In this document: in pieces, positions 9,795-22,323 of the stretch
Layout of the letters: every line of letters begins with the position of its first letter
How positions within the stretch are numbered: position 1 is the first letter of the stretch
Source: Helochares maculicollis
Taxonomy: Eukaryota > Arthropoda > Insecta > Coleoptera > Hydrophilidae
DNA: 64,000 nucleotides
Direction of reading: 5' to 3'
NCBI GenBank assembly: GCA_033557835.1
Contig: JAWQRO010000061.1
Location: 1 to 64,000, forward strand
Position numbers and translations under genes: made by a program
Notes under the pieces: model-generated
Database searches by the model: none
The model's input: only the letters and a program-made list of their open reading frames with translations
What the model was told of the DNA's origin: nothing

Positions 9795-12720
9795 TTAAAC
9801 TCACACAATTATTTATTTACTTACGCCAGAAAAGGAACTCGAAATTAACTTTTGGAATGGATTTTCAATTACGACCTAAAATGAAAAGTTATCGTCTTCA
9901 TTAAGCAGCAGTAATGTCTTCGTTATTTTGTGTAATATTTACTTGTAATAAGCAATTGGATGTAAATGACTAATTAGTGCCAACAACAAATTTCCTTCTT
10001 TCCTAACACGCGATTATCTATTTTTGGCAAAAACGGCTACTAGCATCGTTCATTGCGTTATGTCTGTACACTTGGATAATTAAGTTTCATTCCCCATTGA
10101 AATGCGAAAAAATAGCATCTGCCGAAGAAATGAAAACGCGGAAAAATTATACTTAAAAGCAACATTTTTTAAGTTACAACTAACGCGAATTGTGGCGATC
10201 GTTCAAAATTGGGTTAGTAGTTTATTTGTAAGTCGAAAGGTAAACAAGTTGAATGGTTCTACGTACCTAAAAACTAATAAACTTACTAATAAAATTTGAA
10301 AGCATTTACTGTCATCGCTTCACATTTTGTGAATGTCACTTCACAACACTTCGCGTCAAACCCTCTCAGCCTGCTTTTAATTGATATTAAGGGCAAGGAA
10401 GTGCTTCCGAGCATTTTACAAAACACCAATTGTCACCGCATGACTGTTTCACTTCATCATTTTACTTTCGATACCGATTTTCGGAATAAACATCTCCATA
10501 GAAACCACGTGTTGTGCGGGAGGTAGGTACATTTACCCCTCATTCCTTGGCCTCTCTAAAAAATTAATGTGTATTCAAACATTTCAGGTTCATTGCCTTG
10601 GCTTATAACAAATTTATTCAGTCGTTATCGGTAATTATCCTTACAACAGTCAGAGTAAAAATAACCTGCCCTTTTTAAGGACGAACGAAATAATCTCATC
10701 GAAAGATTATAGCCTTATCGATGGAAATTACTTAAATTGCTTTAATAAATAAAAAAATAGGTTGTAAAAATTACATTATTTTTTTTTTAAATGATTGGGT
10801 TTGCACGCCATCTCTTTAGTAAGAGTGAGTTTTGTGATCGGAAATGAAAGTTGGGACATTTAAATTTTCTGTTAATGTACATAAAATGGCACCATCTATA
10901 GGAAAGAATCTTGTTTACACAGCTAATGCTTAGTTGGCTTAGCAAGTATCCTGCGTTAGCTAGCGGAACTAGCGAGTAGTGAGCATGAATTTTAGCTGCC
11001 CCCTTCCATTCACCAACGCTTTCGACTCTCTCCCACAGGTGACTCTATTCTCAGCTCTATGCAGTGGCGCCACCGCTAAATTCAAACACAATAAATGTAA
11101 AATTTAAATTTTAAATTTGAAAATTACGCACACAAATCAAAGAATCAATTGCTAATGCAATTTGCGAAGGATGCACTGATTGTTTAGGGGTGCCTTGCAA
11201 ACAAAAGTGAAAAATACATAGAACTGGGTAATGAATAAAAGAAATTTTATAAATGGATGATTTATGTAAGTGCCGATTTTATATTCTAGAGGCAGCATTA
11301 GCATTAAAAGGTGTCGATAGATAACAATCGTGTTCTACAATTCAGATTTCCGACCAGCCAGAAACAATAAGAAACTTAAAATTTGATCCCATAAATTATT
11401 AATGGTTATGCTAAACACGATGTCGACGTCACCTACTTTTTATCGGTCTACTTAATAAATTGTGGATTTGTTTATACCGAGAGGTTTCGTTATCGAATTA
11501 TCATATTGATTTCGAGAGGGTGATATTGACTTAAGGGTGCTACTACAGATTTTCTTTATTTTATACTCCAATCTTGATACCGACCTTATGACGTATCCGA
11601 CAAATTTAGTTGATCTAATCTGATCTTATTAAATTTGGCGTTTTAAATCACCTCCTCCTGTTTTCATTGCATTGACAAAGTTTAAGACTAGCATTTACTA
11701 TTTATATATTAGTTAACACATTTTTTAAACAATTTCAAATTGAAAAATATAAATTTGTATCCAGCTTTAATAATAAATGGTTTGAGATAATTGATAAATA
11801 ACAATGAAGTTTAATAGAAAACTTCTGCTTTTACAAGCAAACTTTTAAAAGTAACGCAGTTAATAGATTCATAATGTGCCTCTCTAATTTGTGAAAATCT
11901 CCTCACTCTGTATAAACTTCAAGTAAGGTAAAGGAGAAGGCTATGTTTTCATGAAGAAATTGGCATCAATAATTTGTTAAATTATTTCGTTCCTTCTTGA
12001 ATCCATGTTGCCCATTTTCGGCATGACATTGTATCTGTCACTCCATAAGTCCTTCAGTTCTGCATTCTGTTTGGCCATCGGTTTCTCGCACATATAGAAA
12101 TTATTCACAAACATGACTTGTCAGAGCAGATTAGCAAAACTTTTATTTCATAATACAGATTAGCAATTCAAGACATGAGTAGCAAAGTGTGCATTCTGAA
12201 AAACGAAGCTTGGATGAACCACTAGCTTAAAATAGTTATTCCAGCTTTATTAAGCATCTAAACATTTTTAAACATACATTTATTCCAATAAAAATATTTG
12301 CAATAATATCTTTTTACTATTTTGTATTATAAATTAATAGAAACAATAAAATGATAAAAGGTCTTTTCAAAACAATTAATCAATCATAATTTAAGAGATA
12401 ACCCAAATGAAATTATATGAAATAATTTTAAGAATTCTTAATAATATGTCGATAACTATTTTATTCAAACTTTTCTTGAATAAACCAATTTAATAGATCA
12501 ACAATTTTTGATGAAAACGCATTGAAATTTTGGACAGGAATTAATTTAAACAAAATCTTAAGTTTTATCAACGTTTTGGCTAATATTTATTTTAGCTATA
12601 ATTTTTCTTAAAAAGGTACTTCATAAATCTACTCCATTTTTGATATTAAAAAGAAAATTTGGATAGTAGTTTAGAAATTTGTATGATGATCAATACAAGA
12701 CATTTTTTTATACGTTTCAT
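9795..12720. other. No gene seen; possible 5' region of the minus-strand gene
   Basis: If the exon at 9687-9794 is the first, its promoter would lie just to the right, but I see no clear TATA box or initiator. A G+C-richer island at 10960-11085 contains GTGGCGCCAC-like sequence and CTCTCCCACAG|GTGACT, which is both a possible splice acceptor and a possible donor. No open frame supports an exon there. The rest is AT-rich with short, unremarkable frames. Confidence 0.4.
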
Positions 12721-12726
12721 TTGAAC

Positions 12727-14178
12727 AATTTTTTATGCATTTCATAAATTTTTTATACTTGCTGCATGTTTTTTTCGTCTTTTTATCCTATTTCCGTGCA
12801 CAGCTTTGATATTTCTTAGACAGATATACGCGCTTAGGTTTATGATGTGCAACATCATCTAAAACAATTTCACTGTATTTTAGAGTCGATTTTAAACGTA
12901 GCTTATGAATTGTATATTTTGCTCCTATTTTCATAATTTTGAGAGAGGTCATCTTAATTGTAATGAGCCGTCGAGAAAAAAGATTTTTTTTCCATTGGTA
13001 GGGTTGCTACCAACGTACTCTACAAAAGCATTCAAAGAACGATAATATCCTGTATAGCCAGCCTTCGCGTATAATTTCGAATTAGTTTATCAACATTCTC
13101 AACACTGCTTTTAGTATCATTATATTGAAGGATTATTTCTTGTTTATTTTTGTCAGATAGAGAATCTATGCTATCGTCTCGCTGATTTGATAAAATGTGA
13201 CCATCCTATTTGTTTTAGGAATACCAAAAACTATTTGCCAAATCTTTTGTAAAGGCGGACACTCTACAAGCGTGGCTTAGATACTTAGCCTACTGGCTTA
13301 ACTATTATACTCTTCTAAACAATACCACGTAGGGCAATTTTTTTGTCAAAAATTATTGGGATACTTCTAAAAAAAGTAATCAGTCTTAATTATTCGCCAA
13401 CTCCCCTTATCTAGTTTCATTAAATCGGATACATTGCGAACGCCTTGGTTTTTCTTTATTACAACACCAGACGCTTTACCAGTACACAACTGGTATCATA
13501 AATATGTGGTTTTTATATCAGCAGCTGCCCAAATTTTTATGCGAATTTAGACTTCATTTAATGCTTCAGCGAATATATATTTTTTTGAAAAAGAAGCAAC
13601 TGTTCATTATCTGTAATGTGTCAGTATGGTTCAAATGCGTTTCTGCAATAAAAAACATTTCCAAATGGCTCTTGTGGCTGTTAATTTATCGTATAATTTT
13701 ATTTCTGCAAACCAATTTCGAGACTTGGCAGCAAGGAAAAGATCAACATGTCAGTGCACCGGGTTTTATTATTACTCCTATTAAACTATCTAGTTCATCC
13801 TGTTCAAAGATAATCAAGTTTTTTCTAGATTTTTCATTCCAATCATCTGAAAGCTTTTTCATTTATTTGAAGATAAGTTATGATTCATTTTTGTTATCAG
13901 AAATTGGTTGAAAATATTACTAGTAGATGGTTGATCTAGGTAATCTAGATATTGCAATATACCGAAAGATCGTGATCGTCTGGTCTTTCATTTGATTCTT
14001 CTTTAGTAACAGTTCCTAGCTTACCTTCCACTTGCCAAAACAATTTATTTACAACAAAATTTTGATTTTCATCATTATATGACTCGTCATCACATTTTCT
14101 AGTCAGATATCTCTGAATGAGTTGTTTTTCATTATTTGACATTTCATCGTTATAATAATCCATTTTCAAATCAGACAT
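12727..14178 (-). pseudogene. piggyBac-family transposase, decayed
   Basis: Minus-strand pieces appear in piggyBac order. (1) 14178-13945: an acidic, Asp/Glu/Asn-rich N-terminal frame starting MSDLKMDYYNDEMSNNEKQL. (2) About 13806-13760: DELDSLIGVIIKPG, like the 'E-[IL]-x-A-[FL]-I-G' start of the catalytic core. (3) About 13540-13360: IWAAADIKTTYL, YQLCTGKASGVVIKKNQGVR, and IIKTDYFF, matching the 'KIW-x-x-x-D', 'Y-x-G-K' and 'TDN-[FW]-F' blocks. (4) 13165-13055: EIILQYNDTKSSVENVDKLI, matching 'YN-x-TK-x-GVD-x-x-D'. (5) 12840-12727: a C-terminal Cys-rich tail (YQSCARK, stop, DKKTKKTCSKYKKFMKC). Stops and frameshifts separate the blocks. In block 4 the catalytic Asp of GVD is Glu. The enzyme would have cut and joined DNA at TTAA sites; this copy cannot. 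Confidence 0.75.
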
Positions 14179-15003
14179 GTCTGAATCAATTTTTCATTAC
14201 TCGATTTTATATAGGAAGTTCCAAAAAATAAAACTAATATCTTCTACTTCTAAATGGCCAATAGGAATGCTTGCAAGATCCTCCCTTGCCTAAGTGGTCA
14301 TATAAGAGCTAAATATAAAATTTGAAATTGCAGGTTTTTAAATTTTTTTCTGCGATGTTATGTAATCCATCTTTTAAATCATAACGGAAAAACGTCTATA
14401 TAACATGACAAATACAACGTAAAGCTGAAAAGTAGGGAGTTGTAGGTCAATATAAGCCAAGTATTGTAAGCCGAGAGGCAATTACACAATATGTACTATT
14501 CATTCTAAATTTTCTGAAAAAAATTGTGTTTAGAGAACCTCTAAACCAATAGGTTAGGTTATAAACACTCGCTTGTTTATCGAGTGTACCGTCTCTGGAC
14601 AACGAACGGTCCTGAAATCTTTGTTTATGTAGTGTCTGCGCCCAATATTTTCGCATAAATACACGTTTAATATGAAATTTCAAGCAGACTTATACATCTC
14701 TATAAGTAAAACTATTTTCTGTAGATCTATTAAATTGGTATAAATAATATTCAAGAAAACATAAGTAAATATATTCCCAAATATTCCCAAACAATTATTT
14801 AGTAAGAAGTCAATAATTAAGAAGCAGAGTAAAATAATTTATGAATATACCACACAATTCCATTAAATTATTTGATGTAGAAGTAGTCTGAAAGTCCGAA
14901 AAATGTGTATTAATTTTAATCAAATACGCTATCTTAAAGTTTATTTACAGGAGTGTTTGAAAACACTTTTAGAACCAATAAAATATTAGTATCTATTTAA
15001 ATA
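14179..15003. other. No gene seen
   Basis: AT-rich spacer between the piggyBac relic and the intact-ended mariner. The minus-strand frame at 14447-14683 has no recognisable content. Confidence 0.45.
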
Positions 15004-15034
15004 TTAGGGGGAGAGGAAAGTAATGTCGTTTTCT
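15004..15034 (+). repeat. mariner left terminal inverted repeat
   Basis: About 30 bases beginning TTAGGGGGAGAGG, matching the reverse complement of the right end except for two or three bases. Preceded by the TA duplication at 15002-15003. Confidence 0.9.
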
Positions 15035-15071
15035 TAAGTTAAATTCATACGACTACATTTTTAACAAGTTT

Positions 15072-16072
15072 TTATTTCCAATCAACAATATATTCACCTT
15101 CGTTATCAACAACAGTTTGCCATCTAGTATACAAATTTTTAATGCCGGTGCGATGAAAATCAATCGGTTTTTCTGTAAAATATGTCAAGATAGCATTTTG
15201 GACACCATCAAAATTTTCTAATTTTTTGCCACTAAGATAATGTTGCAGTGATCGGAATAAATGGTAATCCGAGGGTGCAATATCGGGCGAGTATCGTGGG
15301 TGAGGCAGTACCTCCCACCCCAATTCGTTAATTTTGTCTAAGGTGCGTTTTGCACTGTGCGGTCTTGCATTGTCATGTTGTAGAATAACTCCTTTTCCGT
15401 TGACAATTATCGGATACTTTTCAGTTAAACACCGGTTTATTCGTTCCAATTGTTCACAATAGACATCTGCATTAACAGTTTGTCCAGGTTTTCACACTTC
15501 AAAGTGAACAACTCCGCATGTATTCCACACTGAAGTGCCTTTTTGGGGTGTAAACCCGGCTTTGCAGTAGTTCGTGGTAATTCGTTTCGGCTGAGCCACA
15601 GCCTTTTGCGTTTGGGATTGTCGTACAGGACCCATTTTTCGTCTCCAGTGATCAAGCGATCAAAAAACGGATCTGTACGATGCCGTTGAAGCAATACGTT
15701 GCACGTGATGGACCGGTTGGCTTTATTCTGTTCGGATAGATTATGCTTATTTTTCCAATTTACGGCAAATGTTCTTGAATGGTTGACCAAGGTTGGTTAA
15801 GGCTGTTTGAAAGTTCCTCAATCCTCCACATAGATTTGCTTCCACTTTTGCCCTTAGAACGTTGTTATCTAATTTTGTTGGTGTTCCTGATCGATCAGAG
15901 ATCAACATTGGCTGATCTGAACTTGGAGAACCATCTTTGGTTTTTTTCGAACGTCCAATGCGCTTGGATAAACATCGCAAACGTTTTTAGTCGCAGCAGT
16001 TGCGCTATTATCCTTGCCAAACTCAAAAAGCACACAATGCCGGATATGCTCTTCTGATATTTGGCTGGCCAT
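15072..16072 (-). pseudogene. mariner transposase (DD34D type), frameshifted
   Basis: The start is ATG at 16072-16070 (MASQISEEHIRHCVLFEFGK). The gene passes through at least three frame changes: near 15950 into the TKDGSPSSDQPM frame, near 15790 into a frame starting MVNHSRTFAVNWKNKHN, and near 15540-15450 into the frame of MERINRCLTEKYP. An in-frame TGA lies in this last frame near 15490. It ends at the stop at 15072-15074. The span of 1001 bases matches a protein of about 334 residues, normal for mariner. The catalytic triad is complete: D in ITGDEKWVLYDNP, D in LQHDNARPH, and D in IAPSDYHLF, with 34 residues between the second and third. The helix-turn-helix N-terminal half (SGTPTKLDNNVLRAKVEANL) is also readable. 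Confidence 0.9.
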
Positions 16073-16200
16073 TTCACCCTAAATTGCCAAAAAAGTTTAA
16101 TACTAAATTATTCAGAAGCAAAAATGATACAATAACCTCAAAATCTCTTTGACACGCCTTCCAAGTACGTACCAAATGACAATCAAATATCGACATGAGC

Positions 16201-16230
16201 AGAAACGACATTACTTTCCGGTCCCCCTAA
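16201..16230 (-). repeat. mariner right terminal inverted repeat
   Basis: Ends CCGGTCCCCCTAA at 16230 and is followed by TA at 16231-16232. It is the inverted partner of the repeat at 15004-15034. Confidence 0.9.
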
Positions 16231-19200
16231 TAGTAGCGCTTTCTCCATGTTTTGTCATTCTTTTATGGTCATCCCCTAGCTGGCGATGCAATGCAAGGTC
16301 AATGTACATTAATTTAAAATTATGATTAAAAAGAACGAAAAGGCAAGGCAATAAAATTTATTTGGTGTTCATTAAATGTGAAAGTAGTAACAAAAATAAG
16401 CATTAGTTGCATGATAATGATACATAGAAAATTGCAAAAAACTCTAGTGGAGGTAATTTTTTAATTTATTTTATCTTCATTCTATTGCATCCAAATATGT
16501 TAATATAATATTTATTAATCTTGAGGTTTTGTTAGTATTTTTCAATAACACTGGCTATGATATAACAAAAATCAACTCGTAATCTATTAAACAATAATGG
16601 GCGGGTCGTTTTAAAAATAGTTTTTAAGCATTTAGCAATTTTTCTCTCCCAGATGACGGTTTTGGATGCTTGGACCCCCTTCGGTGGCCCTTCAACCATG
16701 CGAAGCCCCCCGAGAGAGTTCAGGCTGACCAACAAGACTGTGATTAATTACTTCACATTCCTTCAGCGGGCTAAACACACATCATCGCTTCTAACCGCGT
16801 TGAAGAAATGTGTAATTAAGTTTAGTGCGTCTTCAGCGTTTAAGTTCACTTTGTTTCTCTTGGTTTTTTGCTTTGTATTGATGAGCGGTTTTTTACAACT
16901 CCTTCGGAGTTCTCGGAAATATCCGATAATACTTGCTTTTATAGATCATTAGACCGTACAATAAAAACAGAATACTTCTTGGACACAATATTGGCTAAAT
17001 GAAAGTATGGCATAAGAGTCCACTATTGAAAGTTTAGACAGTTTTCTTTTCATTAATTCAAAATTTCGTTATAATAAAGCAGTAAATAGTCTATATCAAT
17101 GAAAAGCTTCAAGAATAATCTATAAATGATTTGATATGTATGCAAGATCCAGAAAGGATTTAAAAGACTGCATAGCAATTCACATCTATTATACCAAAAT
17201 CGTAGCTCTCCACTGCAGAGTAATAAAATTAACAAAATCAAAAATGAAGCACCTAAGCGTCACTGTTAAATACACCATAATATTGCAGATTTTTTTTATT
17301 GATTCTTAAAGAAAATTCAATAATACGTCAAAAGCTACTTTTCCTTTGTACTTATAGTGGCGATGAGCGAATTTTTTTCTTTAATTTTCTGTACTTACAG
17401 ACTTAATTCTGCAACAGCACTGAGTATTAAACAAACAGAGGATAAACAAAACAGAAGCAGTAGCCGATGCTGCTGTTGTAAGAATGTCTTTATCCTCTTG
17501 AAATCCAAGATCGTAAATAGATATTGGTATGCACATTGACAAGTAAACAGTAGCAGTATGGTAGCGCCCCGTGCAAATCGTTGGCCGTATTAGGAAAGGT
17601 TTGGGCACGATTCCGAGTTCTCCTGGTGCATGACTACATGCTCTAGAGCCGTGGAATATCGATATGTCAAGTTTTTAGAACGTTCTCAGCTGAAATTGCA
17701 GACAATACAGATCTGAATTCCGCTACAACCAGCACCAAGGTACAACAGGTGTACGTGTGGTCGTTTAATAGATTTTCAAAAAGGTCACAAGAGTTTAAAA
17801 CCTAAATCGTTCAAGGCTCGATTCCATTTCGACCCTTTAATTTTTCAACGATTTTTTTAATTAAAAATTCTGCTGGTACTAAATCCTCAATTAAAATTAG
17901 TAAAAACAGCGAACAATAAGAGGGACAATTGCAGAAGTGATGGAACAGGTTCGTTACCCAAAATGCACCCGCTGGGTCCCCTAATTGCTGGTCATCCCCC
18001 GTGGGGCGGCGCCCAACACAGGTGTAATGGATTTCATATGAAACACTCTCACAATCAGTTGAATGGTTTGAAAAATGAATCGACCTGATGGATGTACATT
18101 AATAAAGCTGTACCTGAAAAATTGAACCTTAAAGATGGGACCTAAGGCATTTCGCTGCTTAACAAGAAGTGTTGTTTGATTAAAAAGTGCGCCCACGGCT
18201 GTGGGTGCAGGATGTGCAATGGGTAAATCTTTTTCTGTCCATTTGCTAGGACGAATTCCTAGATAATACAAGTTATCCAAAACTAAGACAATCAAATGCG
18301 GAATCGAATTTTCTTTCTCGCCCATTATTTTCTTTAGGCCTAAATTACGTTTTTATGGCAAATTGCAGACAAACTATAATCGTCTAATTATTAAACATTT
18401 TTACGAATTGAACTACGACTTGAAATATTTCTATGTGATGATTATAAAGAAGTAAAAATCATTTCTATTCCTTTATAAATAACTAGCAAATAATTGCAAC
18501 TTCGCTGGTGAGTCAAATTATCGTTGATGTTACTATCAAGCGTTTAATTCTTGTAATTGGCATGGATATTTTAGAGATTTATTTAACATGTTCAATTTCT
18601 CTATTTTTTCATTTTTATTGGTCTGCTAAATAAAATAATGAAAATTGGCATCATAGCACAGTATTTAGATAAAAAAATGTAATTATTACAACTTGAGAAA
18701 AAGGCTGTTCGAGATCTAGGGATTTTAAAGTGTTTACCACTTTATTCTATGACAGTATCCATCTAAACTACCAAACAACTGAAGGTAGTATTAGTTAGTA
18801 TTATTAACAATAGTAATACGAACTCTAATATCTTATGATATAACGTCTAATTCTATGACTTTCTTTCTGGCTTTTTCCTAATGCACAGGATATTCTTGAA
18901 GAAGAAGATGTAAACTATGAACTTTGAATAATTTGCACGAAATAAATAATGTGGGTGAGCTATGAGAGAAAATAGATTCTTAGGATCGACGAATTTATAT
19001 AAAAATATAATGACTGAATGTTCAAACACTGCAGTTTTAAGATTTAAGATGAAATAACAATTCGCTTCAGCTGACGGATTTTAAAAGGATGATAAATCAC
19101 ATAAATCATGGTAATTTATTTTATCACCGGCTAATTTTCATTCAAGTTTCCTGAATTTTTGCAAAACGTTATTTTAAAACAAAAAACTACTTTCTTGTAT

Positions 19201-22200
19201 CTATGACGAAGAAATTTTGATTTCAAGGCATTTACAAATGCTTCAATTATCATTTCTTCAACTCTTTGTTACATTTTTAAGTTTTGCCGAACAATTAGTA
19301 GCAATTAATGATATAGTGTGCATCATTTTCAAGAACTTGTATCTTATTCGTCGACATAAGCTTCCGTGCTTTTTAGTTAAAATGTAACGCTCCTTTTATT
19401 TAAAAAACTTCATCAATGATACTATTGATACGTTAAGCATTGGCTAATTACTGTTACTTAAATCGAACTAAGGAATGATTTAGTAGAGTACCTCTTTAAA
19501 ACCTATACATTTTTGAGTAATACTTTCTAAAAACTTTAAACTACTTTAAACAAAAGCAACATCTTTTAGGTTCATTTTTTAATATACTCTTCACTTTCAG
19601 AGGAAAGATTGTATCAAGTCATGGAAATTTCTGCGAGATTCTTTAACTATTACTTTTTTAAGCTTTTAACAAATTTGTCAAAATATTTCTAGCTACGTCG
19701 TCATGTAGAAACCTCTTTAAAGTAACCAGCAGAAAACGAATCTCTTATGTTAATCTACTTTCTTTATACTGGAACCCGGGGAATTTGTCGCAAAACAAAT
19801 AACTTCGCATATATTTATATATGAAATATCTGTGAATCAAATGCATTAATTCTCTTGATTGCAGCCTTAATTAAGCACAACTCTGTACCGAATTTGGAAA
19901 AATAGCTAATCGAAAACAAAACGAATTTCATTTCAATAATTCTAACAAAAATGTTCAAATCGGTTACAAGAGACTCGTTAGTGAGACTACCTCTTGTAGA
20001 GATATCATATTTTTTTGACTTAACTGCTACTAGCAAGCAACAAATGTTACATTATTTGTTTCGTGCTTCCATGTACACTATCTGGCTTGATAAACCAAAT
20101 TAATTGGACTTATAAAGAATCAAGAAAGACTCATCTCCCATAAGCTAATTTTTTATTTGTATTCTCAGAAAACAGAAAAACATGTATTTTAGAAAAGACC
20201 CTTAAACTCAATTTCCTCATCTATTGTATCAATGGCGCTTATGATAATGACATCTCTAATAAACCATCTTTCACCGCTTTATAAGATGAATTTTTAAAAA
20301 CACATTGGAATATTTTTTTTTGTTTTTAAGGGAAAATAAACTTAACACCCTCTTACCTGAACATTTATAAATTTCTTGGAAAATGTAATATATATATATA
20401 TAGGTAGCCAATTCCCTGGATCAAAATTGGCTTTCAATAGCAAAGGAAACTAGGCTGAAATTTTATTTTTATTCTTTTCGTACAAGCCTTTCATGTTTCG
20501 TATAAAATTGATTTACAATTTTCAATTCCTCGATTTCACTACTATATAATTATCTCCACTCAATATCCCTGTATAAATTTATATATTCCAGAAATGTACC
20601 TTAGAATCTTAATAATTAAACAATAATTAAATAAAACTTTTAAATTTTAATATCAATAATAAGTTAGTAAAAATATTCAATTATTTTTCTGTTCATATGT
20701 TATGTGCTAATACCTGGTATTTAAAAATAACAAAAATACACTTTTAAGTAGTCTCTCATATTGATTGCTTGTAAAAATAATCTTTTGGATTTTAAAGTAT
20801 AAGTCCATAACTAAAATATGGGTCCAATTTGACAAAGTAAGCTCATAGCAAAAAAACCAATATCAGCGAATCTATCTGACAGTCATATTTTTATGAGATG
20901 CTATTTTCGCTGTTTAAGTGTCACTTTTATTTATATAAACTAATATTGCATTGTATGATGAGCTCTTACTTTTGGTTCCGAAATTACCACTATTTGGATA
21001 CATCGTATTTTTAAGTTGTTAAATTATCCAGCTCATAATCACATAAATACCTAAGAATAAAAGCGAATGGGAACTAGGCATATGCACTTGTAAAAATGAC
21101 TTCTTTAAACGGCTTCTAATATTCTAATTATTCTAATCTTAGATATTAGTATACTCACGTTGACTATTTATTTTTGTAGACGCATTAAATTTTAAATTAC
21201 TTTGCTTGTAGCATTTTGACAACTACTAATTATTTTATTTTTGTAAAAATAGCGCAAAATGGCTGAAATATTAGGTGATAACTTAAGAATAAAAGATTTA
21301 AAATTGCTTAAGTGTGATTGTGCAAAAGACTTAACACAAGAAGTATAAAATTGAGTAATAATCGAATTTGAGGAAGGAGCTACTTTGATAGATTAAAGAC
21401 AAATTTCCAGGCGTAGATATTTGTATCCCTGGATGATATAACAACAAATTTATCTAAAATAAAAAACCTACAGACTAATCATGCTTATATTTTTAAAACG
21501 ATCAAGCGTAGATATAGTTTTTAAACGTTAAAAATATAAAAGCACACGAATTATCTCATTTCTTTAAATTATTTGTACGGTAAATATAATATATAAATAA
21601 AAGTTCTAAGTTGTTTAAATGTTTAAACAGTAAAAGAAGCAATTAGAGGAAATTTCAATAAGCGTCAGATCAGAAAAGCTCTAGTCAAATCAAGTCAGAT
21701 AAAATATAGTCAGGTCATGTTAGTGTAGGCCAAATATCCAGAGTTGCCATGAATGATATTTTCTGCAATTCCTAAGAGTGCAGAAAACGTACTTATCTTA
21801 GTAAGAACCTGGGATATCAGCAAATCAATCCCAGTTAGTTTTCACTGCAAGTAAGCATTTTAAACGTCTGCTACTGAAACCTTGTTAAGCACTTAAGCCA
21901 CGTACTTATACTTTTATTACAATTGAAATTGATGGGTAATCTGAATTTTGGACATCGACAAGTCAAGCTCAATGATTATTATTACATATAGACTTGAATC
22001 TGGTTGATTTCTGTTAAGTACTTATGACACAGTGCGTTGTAATCATTATTTCGTTACACTTGCAACGACAAGAAGGTTATCATATTCTTTTAAAAGATAC
22101 TTGTTTAAGCAAAAGAGTATAGAAAATACACTTGATTAGTAATTGGTATTAGCCTTCGAAAGTCTTCGAGAAATCTTGAAAAACCATTTATATTACCGCC

Positions 22201-22323
22201 CTTTGAAATTAATATTTTGCTACACTAAAATCATTTAATCGTCACGAAAGGCTTTCAAAGTAGTAGTCTTTGTGAAAACATGTTTGTACTTATTTAAAAG
22301 TGATTTAATTGTTTTAAGAAGTA
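16231..22323. other. No confident gene; two G+C-richer islands
   Basis: The sequence is mostly AT-rich and featureless. Two islands stand out. At 16640-16930 the acceptor-like TTTTTCTCTCCCAG is followed at 16653 by an open frame starting MTVLDAWTPFGGPSTMRSPP; I could not identify it or find a matching donor. At 17500-18330 there is a G+C-richer stretch with a 114-codon minus-strand frame (17981-18325, MGEKENSIPHLIVLVLDNLY), also unidentified. Neither has enough support to be called a gene. A short (TA)n tract lies near 20388-20402. Confidence 0.4.

Larger units (their letters stand above)
15004..16230 (-). mobile_element. mariner element with both inverted repeats and TA duplication
   Basis: A 1227-base element. 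The left end reads TTAGGGGGAGAGGAAAGTAA followed by TGTCGTTTTCT. The right end, reverse-complemented, reads TTAGGGGGACCGGAAAGTAA followed by TGTCGTTTCT. The repeats are thus about 30 bases and differ at two or three positions. Both ends are flanked by TA (15002-15003 and 16231-16232), the target duplication typical of the family. The single gene runs right to left and is broken. The length and ends are those of a complete mariner, so it is non-autonomous only through point and frameshift mutations and may still be recognisable by a transposase in trans. Confidence 0.92.

Noticed and set aside
13504..13911. 135-codon plus-strand frame
   Set aside because: It lies opposite the piggyBac relic. 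The family motifs are on the minus strand and this frame has none.
15779..16057. 92-codon plus-strand frame
   Set aside because: Antisense to the mariner transposase N-terminal half.
17995..18020. GGCGCCCAAC resembling a tRNA-Lys primer-binding site of an LTR element
   Set aside because: The match is short, no LTR end (CA) precedes it, and no retroelement gene follows.
17981..18325. 114-codon minus-strand frame
   Set aside because: Longer than average and less AT-biased, but without a motif, a family match or splice sites. Left as an unexplained island.
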